Source: Salinisphaera sp.
GTDB taxonomy: Bacteria > Pseudomonadota > Gammaproteobacteria > Nevskiales > Salinisphaeraceae
Assembly: GCA_027858915.1 (NCBI GenBank)
Contig: JAQIBT010000127.1
Coordinates: 22,398-86,397 of the forward strand
Reading direction: 5' to 3'
DNA: 64,000 nucleotides
Part shown: in pieces, positions 10,793 through 19,777 of the stretch
How positions within the stretch are numbered: the stretch's first letter is position 1
Layout: every line of letters starts with the position of its first letter
The notes under the pieces: generated by a model
The model's input: the letters and a program-made list of their open reading frames with translations, nothing else
Told to the model about the DNA's origin: nothing
Database searches by the model: none
Made by a program: the position numbers and the translations under genes

Positions 10793-11152
10793 GCTAAATA
10801 CATCGAGATACCATGTAACGGCATATGCAACTCTCGAACTAGGAAGCTCGATCGACCGGTTAGTAAAACGGTCCGGGACTGAAGCGAACAATCCGGCCCC
10901 AAACTTCGTTGCGGGGCCGACCGCGCCATACTGGAGCGCCGGGCACCTTTTGAATAAGGTGCTCATCTTGGAGGGATGCCTGATTGGCTAATGTTAGTGG
11001 TACTTCGACGTCGGGAATGCCGCAGCTTAGGTCAGGTGCCGGCCAGAAGCGGTCATTAAACGCCTGGCATTAACGGCAGCCCGTAGCGTTGTCCGCTGCG
11101 CGGACGTCCTAAATCTTGAAATAGAGCCACAGGAACAACCTATCCGGAGTAG
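10793..11152. other. transposon left-end region without a recognisable gene
   Basis: About 360 bp between the TnsB-type sites and the 3' end of the ATPase gene. The only open frame on the + strand (about 69 codons from 10782) starts inside the TnsB-site array and resembles nothing I know. No clear terminator or repeat was seen. Confidence 0.5.
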
Positions 11153-14100
11153 TTACTTGCGCCTTCTATTCACCTTGATTCTTGATCCCCTGACGACGTA
11201 GCTTTTAACGATGTGGTGCGTTTTGAGGATATCGAGCAGCGATCGATCGGCGGCAGTATCGGGAATCTCGACCTTATGCCGGCCAACTGACGTTAGCTTG
11301 GGATAGTCGGCGCCCATCGAGCCGAGAATGGTGAATAAGTCCTCGCGCTCGAGCGATGGAAGGTGTGGCTCAAGCAAGGCCATCACATGCGGAGCTCCCG
11401 CACCGCCGAGTGCCAATTGCTTTACGACCTCCAGTTCCAGCGAGAGGCTTTGTTGCGCCGCGACTCGCGCGATTTGACTCATGCCGGCGCGGTCAGCCCT
11501 GGGGACGTAGTCGCGAGCCTGCCTTGCGATCTCCATCTTGATCGCCGGTTCGACTTTGTCGCTCTGTAGCAGCCTCGCGAGATCGTCTCGCACGAGATCC
11601 GGGCTCATGTATTCCTTGAATTCGCGCGACTCTCGAATGTATGCCTCGCGGGTCGACCAGTCCATCTCGCCGAGGTGGGCGTAGGTTGCAGCCTCATCCT
11701 TGATCAGGTTGTACTTCAGAAGTAGCGCAAAGAGCTCACCACTTTCAGCCGCGATCTCGCCTGTTTCTAGGGGGTGGGCCAGGTTCAGGCTTGCAACCAG
11801 CTTTGTGCGGAGCTTTGCGGAGAGAAGCTCTTCATCCGCCGACAGGATCGCTCGCGCGAGTCCTGCCCTCGCTTCGTCGTCGGCCTTGTCGGCTCCTTTG
11901 ATGGTGCCTGCGGAGGTCAAAACGTTGGCCAGGCTCGCGTCAACTGCTTCCAAAATACTGACGTAGCGCTCCACATTCCCGAAAGTCGCAGGGAAGCGTT
12001 CGTTCTCTGCCAGTCGAGGCCAGGCCTCTGACGAGACCTCGGCGAGGTCAGCGACGACACAACCCGGCGATGCGTGCGCAATGACGTCCCCGAGTCGGGC
12101 CGAATCATGCTCGAGCACATCCTCGATCACGGAAATAAAGCGCTCGGCGCCCTCTACGGTCGGCGACACTCCCTCCACCGCTGATATATATGCACTCAGA
12201 TTATCGAGCGTGTACTCATAGACGGACTGATGAGCGGCCTGAACAATATCCAGCGCCAAGCTCGTCCTAGTGCCAATGGCCACCTCGATATTCTCGCGCC
12301 TGATTTCGTAAAGGCTGCGATCGACGAACGCGCGGCGCATGTTCTCTGTCAACGGCGCCAGAAGCGGTAGCCTAATGCTGGCTTGAGCGAAGAGATCGCC
12401 AATGCGTTCCGCCTGAGCGAGTGGGACATCGTCGGACGTCAGCGTCGCAAGTTCGGCGTATCGGTCAGCCAAATAAGATGAGACAGCGGGACACGTTTGA
12501 TACTTGTCGTGACCCAAGTGTTGGAGAGCAGCGTCGACGAGTTCGAGCTGCAGAGCGTCATCCACCTCCGCCCGGCTTACGAGATAGACCAGCACTCCCG
12601 AGTAAAACGGCGTCAGCCGTGCAATCAGCCTTGCCTGCTGAGTACCGCCATTAAGATAGGCCTGCATGAAGCTTGTTTGGCGGTCGCCGAATCCGACCAA
12701 GGAACGAATCATGATCTCCGCCGCCGCGATATTGGTCGACAGCAGATGGTCCAAGAGATCGATGTTGTAAAGCGACGGCTCTTTGAGGGCGTCCTCGCCA
12801 CATTCTTGAACGACGTCATCGACATCACCCGGGTCCAGTTTGAACTGCGCGTCCATCAGGTTGCGCTCGACGTGATGGATGATGAAGTTGGTTGCCGCCG
12901 AGCTTACGCGGTCCCCGTGAAAGGTGGATGTATAGAGCGTGAAGTTACTGTTGATATAGCCGGCACGCACCAGTTCGTACGCCAGCCCGGATTTGAGAAG
13001 TTTGCTGGCAGTCGCGGCGAATGACTGGTCAATATCGCCGTGCTCAACAAGAAAGTCAGATCGCTCGATAAGATCCTCCAGATCGGCGCCACGCAGGAAC
13101 TTGAGATCCGCGCTTATATCCTGAAGCCGCTCATTTATATGTTGGCGATCCGCGTCATCCCAACTCGCGGCGTCCAATGGATCAGAAAGCTCAGCAGCAA
13201 GGTGCGCTTTGGTGTACCGAAGGGCTGGAAGTCCGTTGATCATCCAATCCAAGGTTGGATTGCCATCGGCCGAGGTGAACTTTTCCCAAAACTCTGCACT
13301 CAGAAGATCATCCGGCTTCAACTGTTGGCTAGCGAACACATACTGCCCATTCGGGTTGATATGAGTTGCAGCCTGTACTGTCCTCTGCACATGATCGTGG
13401 AGACGCTTGCCAAGATGCCTGCTACGTGTCGCAGCGCCATCAATTTGTGACAGACGCCTCTGCGTTGCGAGTCTCTCACGCTGCAACCGTTGTGTGTTCT
13501 GACTAATCAAATTACGGCTGACTTCGTAAAGCGTATCCAAATTGCTTTTGCGCAAACGTATCGCCTCGAAGTCTGTGAGATGCGTGCTCTTGTAGAGCAT
13601 CATCGCGAACAGGTCAGTTTCGTTTAGCTTCAGCGGGTTGCTATCACTCAAGATGATGCGATCACGGAATACAATGAACTCATTGCAGACGTTTTTGAGC
13701 AGCCGCATTTCCGGCACATACCCAGCAGCGAGATCAAGCAGCTTCTTGTCGACATGGTTTTCGAACCGATCGAGAAGCTGCGCGGCGAGGTTGCGAGCGC
13801 TTCGATGAGTGATGAATGGAACCACTGGAATGACGAGATCAAAGAACTTCGTCCGGTTCGCACGTACGGTCTCGGATTGGGCGGGGTCCTCGCTCGCGTC
13901 TAGGTCCTGATCGGGCCTAAGATCGCTCTTTTGCAGGCCGATTCGGTCGAATATGCTGTCCTTGATGGCGTAGATGAAGCGGATTGGTCGGTCGATCTGC
14001 GGTGAGGTATTGAGGAGAGTGTTGAGCGAGCGGAGCGTCTCGAAGATGTGCGAATCGTTGAAGCGGTCGATGTCCTCGAAGATAACGATGTCACGTTTCG

Positions 14101-14893
14101 ACACATCGAAGAAATAGACGATCTCATCGAGATACTGATCGAAATACGACACGGACTTGTTGTCTAACGTAACCGTGGTAGAGCCTGCGGAGAACTGCGT
14201 GATGCTTAGTTGGCCGCGGAAAAAGTATCGAGCCCCCAAACAGAGCACTGCTGCCAGCGTCCAGACCAGCGGATGAATCAAGAGGCCGAAGTCGATAAGG
14301 GGTGAGAAAGCTGAGGCAATTTGTTTGGACCAACCCATCAGCAAGAAGATAATCGCGACGGGCAGTCCAAGCAGAAGCGCTATCGCAAGCTCGCGCCGCC
14401 ACTTAAAGCGACCAAGGCGATGGAAACGGGAGCCTGGCGTTTTATGCGGTTCCTCGCGGTAGAGTAGCTGCTTGACTATTTCTTGTTGGATACGGTTCGT
14501 CGGCGTCATCGCCTGTTTTGGGACCGACTCGTCGACGTCTGATGTCTCAATCGGGGCAAGCGTCGATAGCGAGAGCTCGACGACACGATCTTCATGGCAG
14601 CGGATCACCTCTCGCAGGATGCTGCTTTTGCCAACGCCGTAACTACCGGACAGCGCGATGTTCCATATCTTTTTATCACGGAGCGCGGCTGCGATCGCCT
14701 TAACGTATTTGCCGTGCTCTAATTCTTTATAAGTAGGTGTAAGCGGGACTAGGTCCCACCGGTCTTCGCTGGCAAGCTCGCTCGAACTATCGTTCTTGCG
14801 ACGCTTGGCTGTACAGCATTTCCATATCCACCGGCTTGGTCGGCTACGCATTACTGTGCGCCCAGTTCCTATGACGGTGGCTGGCAATGGCAT
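11153..14893 (-). CDS. YobI-like P-loop NTPase with two membrane segments
   Basis: A 1246-residue protein with an N-terminal P-loop ATPase module: Walker A GSYGVGKSS and Walker B IVIFEDIDRF. Between them lie two hydrophobic segments (LAIALLLGLPVAIIFLLMGW and a second ending AAVLCLGARYFF), an arrangement typical of KAP/YobI-type NTPases anchored in the membrane. The remaining 850 or so residues are mostly helical and acidic with no catalytic motif I recognise. Proteins of this type are often found in defence islands, so an anti-phage role is plausible but inferred. ATG 14893 is preferred because AAGAGA precedes it; a GTG at 14929 would add 12 residues. It is the cargo gene nearest glmS and has no obvious operon partner. 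Confidence 0.75.
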   Translation of the reverse strand: MPLPATVIGTGRTVMRSRPSRWIWKCCTAKRRKNDSSSELASEDRWDLVPLTPTYKELEHGKYVKAIAAALRDKKIWNIALSGSYGVGKSSILREVIRCHEDRVVELSLSTLAPIETSDVDESVPKQAMTPTNRIQQEIVKQLLYREEPHKTPGSRFHRLGRFKWRRELAIALLLGLPVAIIFLLMGWSKQIASAFSPLIDFGLLIHPLVWTLAAVLCLGARYFFRGQLSITQFSAGSTTVTLDNKSVSYFDQYLDEIVYFFDVSKRDIVIFEDIDRFNDSHIFETLRSLNTLLNTSPQIDRPIRFIYAIKDSIFDRIGLQKSDLRPDQDLDASEDPAQSETVRANRTKFFDLVIPVVPFITHRSARNLAAQLLDRFENHVDKKLLDLAAGYVPEMRLLKNVCNEFIVFRDRIILSDSNPLKLNETDLFAMMLYKSTHLTDFEAIRLRKSNLDTLYEVSRNLISQNTQRLQRERLATQRRLSQIDGAATRSRHLGKRLHDHVQRTVQAATHINPNGQYVFASQQLKPDDLLSAEFWEKFTSADGNPTLDWMINGLPALRYTKAHLAAELSDPLDAASWDDADRQHINERLQDISADLKFLRGADLEDLIERSDFLVEHGDIDQSFAATASKLLKSGLAYELVRAGYINSNFTLYTSTFHGDRVSSAATNFIIHHVERNLMDAQFKLDPGDVDDVVQECGEDALKEPSLYNIDLLDHLLSTNIAAAEIMIRSLVGFGDRQTSFMQAYLNGGTQQARLIARLTPFYSGVLVYLVSRAEVDDALQLELVDAALQHLGHDKYQTCPAVSSYLADRYAELATLTSDDVPLAQAERIGDLFAQASIRLPLLAPLTENMRRAFVDRSLYEIRRENIEVAIGTRTSLALDIVQAAHQSVYEYTLDNLSAYISAVEGVSPTVEGAERFISVIEDVLEHDSARLGDVIAHASPGCVVADLAEVSSEAWPRLAENERFPATFGNVERYVSILEAVDASLANVLTSAGTIKGADKADDEARAGLARAILSADEELLSAKLRTKLVASLNLAHPLETGEIAAESGELFALLLKYNLIKDEAATYAHLGEMDWSTREAYIRESREFKEYMSPDLVRDDLARLLQSDKVEPAIKMEIARQARDYVPRADRAGMSQIARVAAQQSLSLELEVVKQLALGGAGAPHVMALLEPHLPSLEREDLFTILGSMGADYPKLTSVGRHKVEIPDTAADRSLLDILKTHHIVKSYVVRGSRIKVNRRRK

Positions 14894-15426
14894 GAAATAT
14901 TCTCTTATCGGATTTCTTTTTGCCTTCACTACGCGAATTCGTACGGGCGTTCAAGCAATGAACGAAATGGGGTCTGCCCTACTTAGTGTTCATCCATAAA
15001 CTCTTAAGTGTATGATTTTGCTTATAATACCGGACGTTAACGAATTTAGATTTTCGATCGCCAATATTTTGGCTAAATTTCCAACTATATGATTTTATTG
15101 CACATTTATTGGGTCAGCTAATATTATAAACGGCACAATTGCAAAATATCAGTCAAAATGTGCAATCATTTATTGCCGATTAATTTAACGGTATCAATGA
15201 GATACGAGTTTCTGGATGGACACTACTTAACAGCGGTGATGGATCTTGTTCTTGGGCCCGGCGGGGTCATGAGATTTAGATGAATTCGGCTATAGCCGAC
15301 GCGCACAACATAGAATGAATGACGCTCAAGAGGGCGACTACGCTGGCGAATGTCCGCTTTGGGTCGCTACCTGATCACGAGCGATCGGCCGGATATTGAC
15401 GATTCCGTTCAACAAAAGGAATCGTC
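14894..15426. other. AT-rich intergenic region
   Basis: Roughly 15000-15200 is markedly AT-rich compared with everything around it. It presumably holds the promoter of the leftward ATPase gene. I see no gene, RNA or clear repeat here. Confidence 0.5.
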
Positions 15427-16070
15427 ATGGAGTATATCGACCAGTGGGAAGGCGCTCATTCTAAAGGCCCCATCATTCCGTGGAACAAAGGCCGCTTAGT
15501 AGGCCCGAAGCCACCGCTAAAGCTCAAGGAAATCTGGGGCATTCGGGTACGGCTACAGCTTGCAACCCAGACGCGGGATCTCGCACTGTTCAACCTCGCA
15601 ATCGACAGCAAGCTACGCGGGTGTGATCTGGTTAGGCTGAAGGTTCTCAAGACGTCGCGCACGGTGGCCGCGTACTGTCCCGCACCGCGATTGTTCAGCA
15701 GAAAACGGGCCAACCTGTACAGTTCGAACTGACAGAGCAAACGCGTACCTCGATCGAAGCATGGATAAGCGCCGTCGCGCTGCGAGCCAATGATTATTTG
15801 TTTCCGAGCCGGGTATCGAGTTCTCCACACCTATCCACGCGGCAATACGCCCGAATCGTTAAATCGTGGGTTGAGAGCATCGGCCTTGACCCTCTCGAGT
15901 ACGGCACGCCCTCAATGCGTCGCACGAAAGCGACGCTGATATATAGGCGAACACGCAATTTACGCGCCGTGCAGCTCTTGCTGGGACATACGAAGCTGGA
16001 AAGCACGGTGCGCTATCTCGGCATCGAGGTCGATGATGCGCTCGAGATGTCGGAGCAGACAGAGGTATGA
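15427..16070 (+). pseudogene. small tyrosine recombinase/integrase, one frameshift
   Basis: The first frame gives an integrase N-terminus (WNKGRLVGPKPPLKLKEIW, RDLALFNLAIDSKLRGCDL). After about base 15650 the similarity continues in another frame (GRVLSRTAIVQQKTGQPVQF, SPHLSTRQYARIV, LLGHTKLESTVRYLG). The last block contains the LLGH and Y elements of the tyrosine-recombinase active site. One base appears to be missing in the AA run of GTTCTCAAGACGTC, which converts the expected KDVAHGG into KTSRTVAA. Restoring one base gives 215 codons. It could be a real inactivating mutation or a sequencing error. Confidence 0.75.
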
Positions 16071-16170
16071 CGTTGGCGCCGAACGAGCCAACTGTGCGGT
16101 TCGTTCGGCACCTACACGTATCAGACAGAAGCGGACCTTTAGGCCGGGTTTGAAGGCGTGGATTTTATTT

Positions 16171-17655
16171 TCATCGTCGCCAGAATTCAGGCGTGAATAT
16201 GACGAGCAGCGTAAAAATCTCCAGCCGCCCGCCAATCATCGCCACAATGAGAAACCATTTCGCCGCTCCCGGTAGCGGACTGAAGTTCGATGCCGCAGCG
16301 CCTAATGCGGGCCCCGCGTTGTTGATACAGGCGGCGACGGTCGAGAATGCTGTCAAACCGTTCAGCCCGATCGCCATGAGGATCAGCACCATGACCGCAT
16401 AACCCGCAACATAAAGGAAGAAGAACGCCCAGACGCCGCGCAGAATAGACTCTGACAGCACACGGTTTTCCAGCTTCACTGCGAACGCAGCGTTCGGGTG
16501 CACGATTGCCCTCAGTTCTCGCCAGGTCTGTTTCAGGATCAACACCAGCCGAACGATCTTGATCCCGCCGGAGGTCGATCCCGCACAACCGCCCAAACAA
16601 GCGAGCAGCATCAACAGGATCGGAATAAAACTCGGCCACTGCGAGAAATTTGCGCTGCCGAAGCCGGTATCGGTCATGATCGATACCACCTGAAAAGTGC
16701 CCTGGATGAGCGCGTCCTTGATCGAGCCATAGGTCCCGTGCAGGTAGAGCGTCGCTGCCACGAGCAAACTGGCGCCTCCCATGATCAGCGCATAAAAGCG
16801 CAGCTCGATATTACGCAGGTACGGCAGCAGACTGCCGTTGCGCCAGCAGATGAAGTGCAGCGAGAAGCTCGCACCGGACACGAACATGAAAAAGATGGAT
16901 GCAATCAGAATGGGATTGCTGTGGAAATGCGCCATGCTGTCGTCGTAGTTGGCGAAACCGCCTGTCGCAAGCGTGCCGAAGGCAAGGGTGATCGCATCGA
17001 ACGGGTTCATGCCAAGCAGCCAATAAGTGCCCGCGCACGCCAGGGTAATCGTGGTGTAGGTCCACCACAGTGCCGAGGCGGTCTTCTTGATGCGAGGGGC
17101 CAGCTTGTCGTCTTTGATCGGGCCGGGGGTTTCGGCCTTGACGAGCTGCATGCCGCCGGTGCCGAGCATCGGCAGTATGGCGACGGCGAGCACGATGATG
17201 CCCATGCCGCCAATCCAGTGCAGCCACTCGCGCCAGAAGAGAATCGCATGCGGCAAGGTATCGAGGCCGACAATCACGGTGGCGCCGGTGGTGGTCAGCC
17301 CTGAAACCGATTCGAATGCTGCGTCTGTTAAGGCCAGGGCGGGACGCGTCGCCAGCAGCAGCGGTAGCGCGCCGAACAGGCCCAGCACGGTCCAGAACAG
17401 GCTGACGATCAGAAAACCGTCGCGAATCTTCATGTCCCGCGACACGCGGCGCACCGGGAACCACAACGCCACGCCGGTCGAGAACGCGATGAGGAACGAT
17501 ACGCCGAACGCCTCCATCCCGCCGTCGCCATAGATCAGGCCGATGACCACGGGTATGAGCATCGTCGCCGAAAAGAAGATCAGCAATACACCCAGAACAC
17601 GCTGCACGACCGCCCAAGGATGATCGACAATCAGAAAACGCTGGCTTTTCACCAC
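16171..17655 (-). CDS. trkH: Trk-type potassium uptake protein TrkH
   Basis: Membrane subunit of a Trk/Ktr potassium transporter (about 494 aa), which takes up K+ together with a cytoplasmic TrkA regulator; no trkA is present in the window. The four pore-loop regions are visible, each with its filter glycine: SGLTTTGATV, TLATGGFANYD, SIMTDTGFGSANFSQWP and ACINNAGPALG. About ten hydrophobic segments and the WREWLHWIGGMGIIVLAVAILP stretch fit TrkH. No ATG lies near the start: GTG 17655 or 17652 is likely, with TTG 17667 a longer option. It is divergent from the kdp operon, so a second potassium system shares this stretch of cargo. Unlike kdpABC the frame is intact. Confidence 0.92.
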   Translation of the reverse strand: MVKSQRFLIVDHPWAVVQRVLGVLLIFFSATMLIPVVIGLIYGDGGMEAFGVSFLIAFSTGVALWFPVRRVSRDMKIRDGFLIVSLFWTVLGLFGALPLLLATRPALALTDAAFESVSGLTTTGATVIVGLDTLPHAILFWREWLHWIGGMGIIVLAVAILPMLGTGGMQLVKAETPGPIKDDKLAPRIKKTASALWWTYTTITLACAGTYWLLGMNPFDAITLAFGTLATGGFANYDDSMAHFHSNPILIASIFFMFVSGASFSLHFICWRNGSLLPYLRNIELRFYALIMGGASLLVAATLYLHGTYGSIKDALIQGTFQVVSIMTDTGFGSANFSQWPSFIPILLMLLACLGGCAGSTSGGIKIVRLVLILKQTWRELRAIVHPNAAFAVKLENRVLSESILRGVWAFFFLYVAGYAVMVLILMAIGLNGLTAFSTVAACINNAGPALGAAASNFSPLPGAAKWFLIVAMIGGRLEIFTLLVIFTPEFWRR

Positions 17656-17830
17656 GGCTTTTCGCAAATCGGAAACAAGGGCCGAAGTCTCGCCCGCGCG
17701 GCTGTTTAAATGCCGTAGTCAAAATGACCAAGCGTTGTAAAAAATCTGTATACGAGCGACCGCGGCGCTATGGCGATAGCGGATCGACCTACCCGCCAAA
17801 CTATTGTTTATGCGTCGGTAAATCGACTGT

Positions 17831-17852
17831 TTATCGCTTGTTTACGCGATAA
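17831..17852 (+). promoter_or_regulatory. inverted repeat in the trkH-kdp intergenic region
   Basis: TTATCGC and GCGATAA form a 7-bp inverted repeat around TTGTTTAC, in an AT-richer segment about 77 bp upstream of the first kdp ORF. The neighbourhood has further GTTTAT/GTTTAC repeats. An operator, possibly for KdpE, is an inference from position only. Confidence 0.35.
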
Positions 17853-17928
17853 GCGGCGATTGGATATCGCTTTTAAACAGACCCCTGGCCGAGCACCCAC
17901 TCATCGATTCAATCATGAGGAGCAATCG

Positions 17929-18012
17929 ATGAGCGTCGTTATATATGGTCTCGGGCTGGCCTGTTTTGGCGTGTTGTTTGCCGTGGTCGCGGCCTGTGAG
18001 CGTCTGTCATGA
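17929..18012 (+). CDS. small membrane peptide upstream of kdpF
   Basis: A 27-residue peptide, MSVVIYGLGLACFGVLFAVV and so on, that is almost entirely one transmembrane helix. AGGAG sits a few bases upstream of its ATG, and its stop overlaps the kdpF start by four bases (ATGA). Similar short hydrophobic ORFs precede kdpF in some kdp operons; its function is unknown to me. Confidence 0.55.
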   Translation: MSVVIYGLGLACFGVLFAVVAACERLS

Positions 18013-18101
18013 GCGGCGTGCTCGGCATCATCGTGATCGCGGCGGCGGTGGGCAGCTTCGGCTACCTCGTCTACGTGATCGTGCGTCCCGACCGGTTCTA
18101 G
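18009..18101 (+). CDS. kdpF: KdpF, small stabilising subunit of the K+-transporting ATPase
   Basis: A 30-residue single-span membrane peptide (MSGVLGIIVIAAAVGSFGYL ending VRPDRF) with the size and C-terminal GYLVY-type sequence of KdpF, which stabilises the KdpABC complex in the inner membrane. kdpA begins 10 bp downstream, behind GGAGAAG. Too short for automatic calling but well supported by position. Confidence 0.8.
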   Translation: MSGVLGIIVIAAAVGSFGYLVYVIVRPDRF

Positions 18102-18111
18102 GAGAAGCGCG

Positions 18112-19777
18112 ATGACCTGGCTATTTCCAATCACCGTGCTGGCGGTGCTGATCGGTGTGTCATGGCAGCTGGGACGGTACATGCACCGGGCCATGGCGCC
18201 GGCGGCCCCGGGCTCGATACGTAATCGCGGCGAAGCCTTTGCCGTGGCCGTGATCGGCTCGCGCGCCGCCGCGGACCAAGACTGGAAGCGCTATGCGCTT
18301 TCCATGCTGGTGTTCAATCTCGGCTGTTCACGCTGGCCTACCTGATCTTCGTGGTCCAGGGCGGGCTGCCGCTGAATCCGGACGGCAAGACCGGGCTCTC
18401 GCCGGATCTGGCGTTCAATACGGCGGCCAGCTTCACCAGCAATACCAATCTGCAGCATTATTCGGGCGAGCAGTCGCTGTCGTATCTGACGCAGTTGACC
18501 GCCATCATGTGGCTGCAGTTCGTATCCGCGGCCACCGGTATCGCGGCCGTCACCGCACTTTGTCGGGCGCTGGCCGGCGAACCCAAGGTCGGCAATTTCT
18601 ATCGCGACCTCGCGCGGGCAACGGCTCTGATTTTGTTGCCGTTGTCGTTTCTGCTGGCGCTGGCTCTGGTGTTCCTCGGCCTGCCGATGACGTTTCAGGG
18701 CGCGGCCGTGGCGCATACGCTGGAAGGCGCGGTACAGACCATCGCACGCGGCCCGGTTGCCGCGGTGGTTGCGATCAAGCAACTCGGCACCAACGGCGGC
18801 GGCTTTTTCGGGCCCAATTCGTCACATCCGCTGGAGAACACCGTCTTCGTGTCGAACGTGCTTGAGAACATGGCGATTCGGCTGATCCCGATGGCCACCG
18901 TGTGGATGTTCGGCCGGATTACAAAGCACCGGCGTCACGCCGCTGTGGTATTCGCAGTCATGCTCGTGATGCTGGTGGCGCTGGCCGGCTTGGCCACGTT
19001 CACCGAGCAGGCGCCCACGCGGGCGCTCGATAATCTGCCGGTGGCCACCGCGCCGAATCGGGAAGGCAAGGAACTGCGCTTCGGAGAAGCGGCCGGGCCG
19101 TTGTGGGCGGTATCCACGACCGCGACCTCCAACGGTTCGGTGAACGCGATGCACGATCGCTCAATCCGCTGACCGGGCTCATGCCGATGATCGGCATGTG
19201 GCTCAACGTCATTTTCGGCGGGGTCGGCGTCGGGTTCATCAACATGTTCGTGTTCATTGTGGTGACGGTGTTTCTCGCCGGCCTGATGGTCGGGCGCACG
19301 CCGGAATATCTGAACCGCAAGGTCGAAGCCCGGGAGATGAAGCTGGCCACCCTGACCCTGCTCGTGCATCCGCTGTGCATCGTCGGCGGTGCGGCACTGT
19401 TCGTGCTCACCGGCTGGGGGCCGACCACGGTCAACAACTCGTGCAGTCACGGCCTGTCGGAAATCATCTACGAGTTCTCGTCGGCCGCGGCCAACAACGG
19501 CTCGGGTTTCGAAGGTCTGGGCGACAACGCCGCCCCCTGGAACATCGCGACCGGCATGGTGATGCTGTTGGCTCGTTTTATTCCGATCATCGTGCCGCTG
19601 GCCATCGCGGCCCCGCTGGCCGGCAAGCGTCATGTTCCGGATAGCACGGGCACTTTTCGCGTGGACACGCCGCTGTTCGGCGTACTGCTTCTGGCCACGG
19701 TCGTAATCGTCGGCGCATTGCTTTTCATGCCGCTCGGCGTTCTGGGGCCGATCGCTGAATACCTGGGTGGACAATGA
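18112..19777 (+). pseudogene. kdpA: potassium-transporting ATPase subunit A, two frameshifts
   Basis: KdpA is the K+-selective channel-like subunit of the Kdp pump. Three consecutive frames together give about 556 codons, the normal length. The N-terminal piece runs to RYALSMLVFNLG; one base (C) is missing near 18322, so the expected GLFTLAYLIF becomes GCSRWPT and stops. The middle piece contains QLGTNGGGFFGPNSSHPLEN and ends at NGSVNAMHD; one base (T) is missing near 19158, where DSLNPLTG is expected. The last piece (GRTPEYLNRKVEAREMK, NNGSGFEGLGDN) is complete. As written no full-length KdpA can be made. Both losses are single bases in doubled letters, so sequencing error must be considered. 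Confidence 0.88.

Noticed and set aside
10782..10991. 69-codon open frame at the transposon left end
   Set aside because: It begins inside the TnsB-site array and has no similarity to known proteins.
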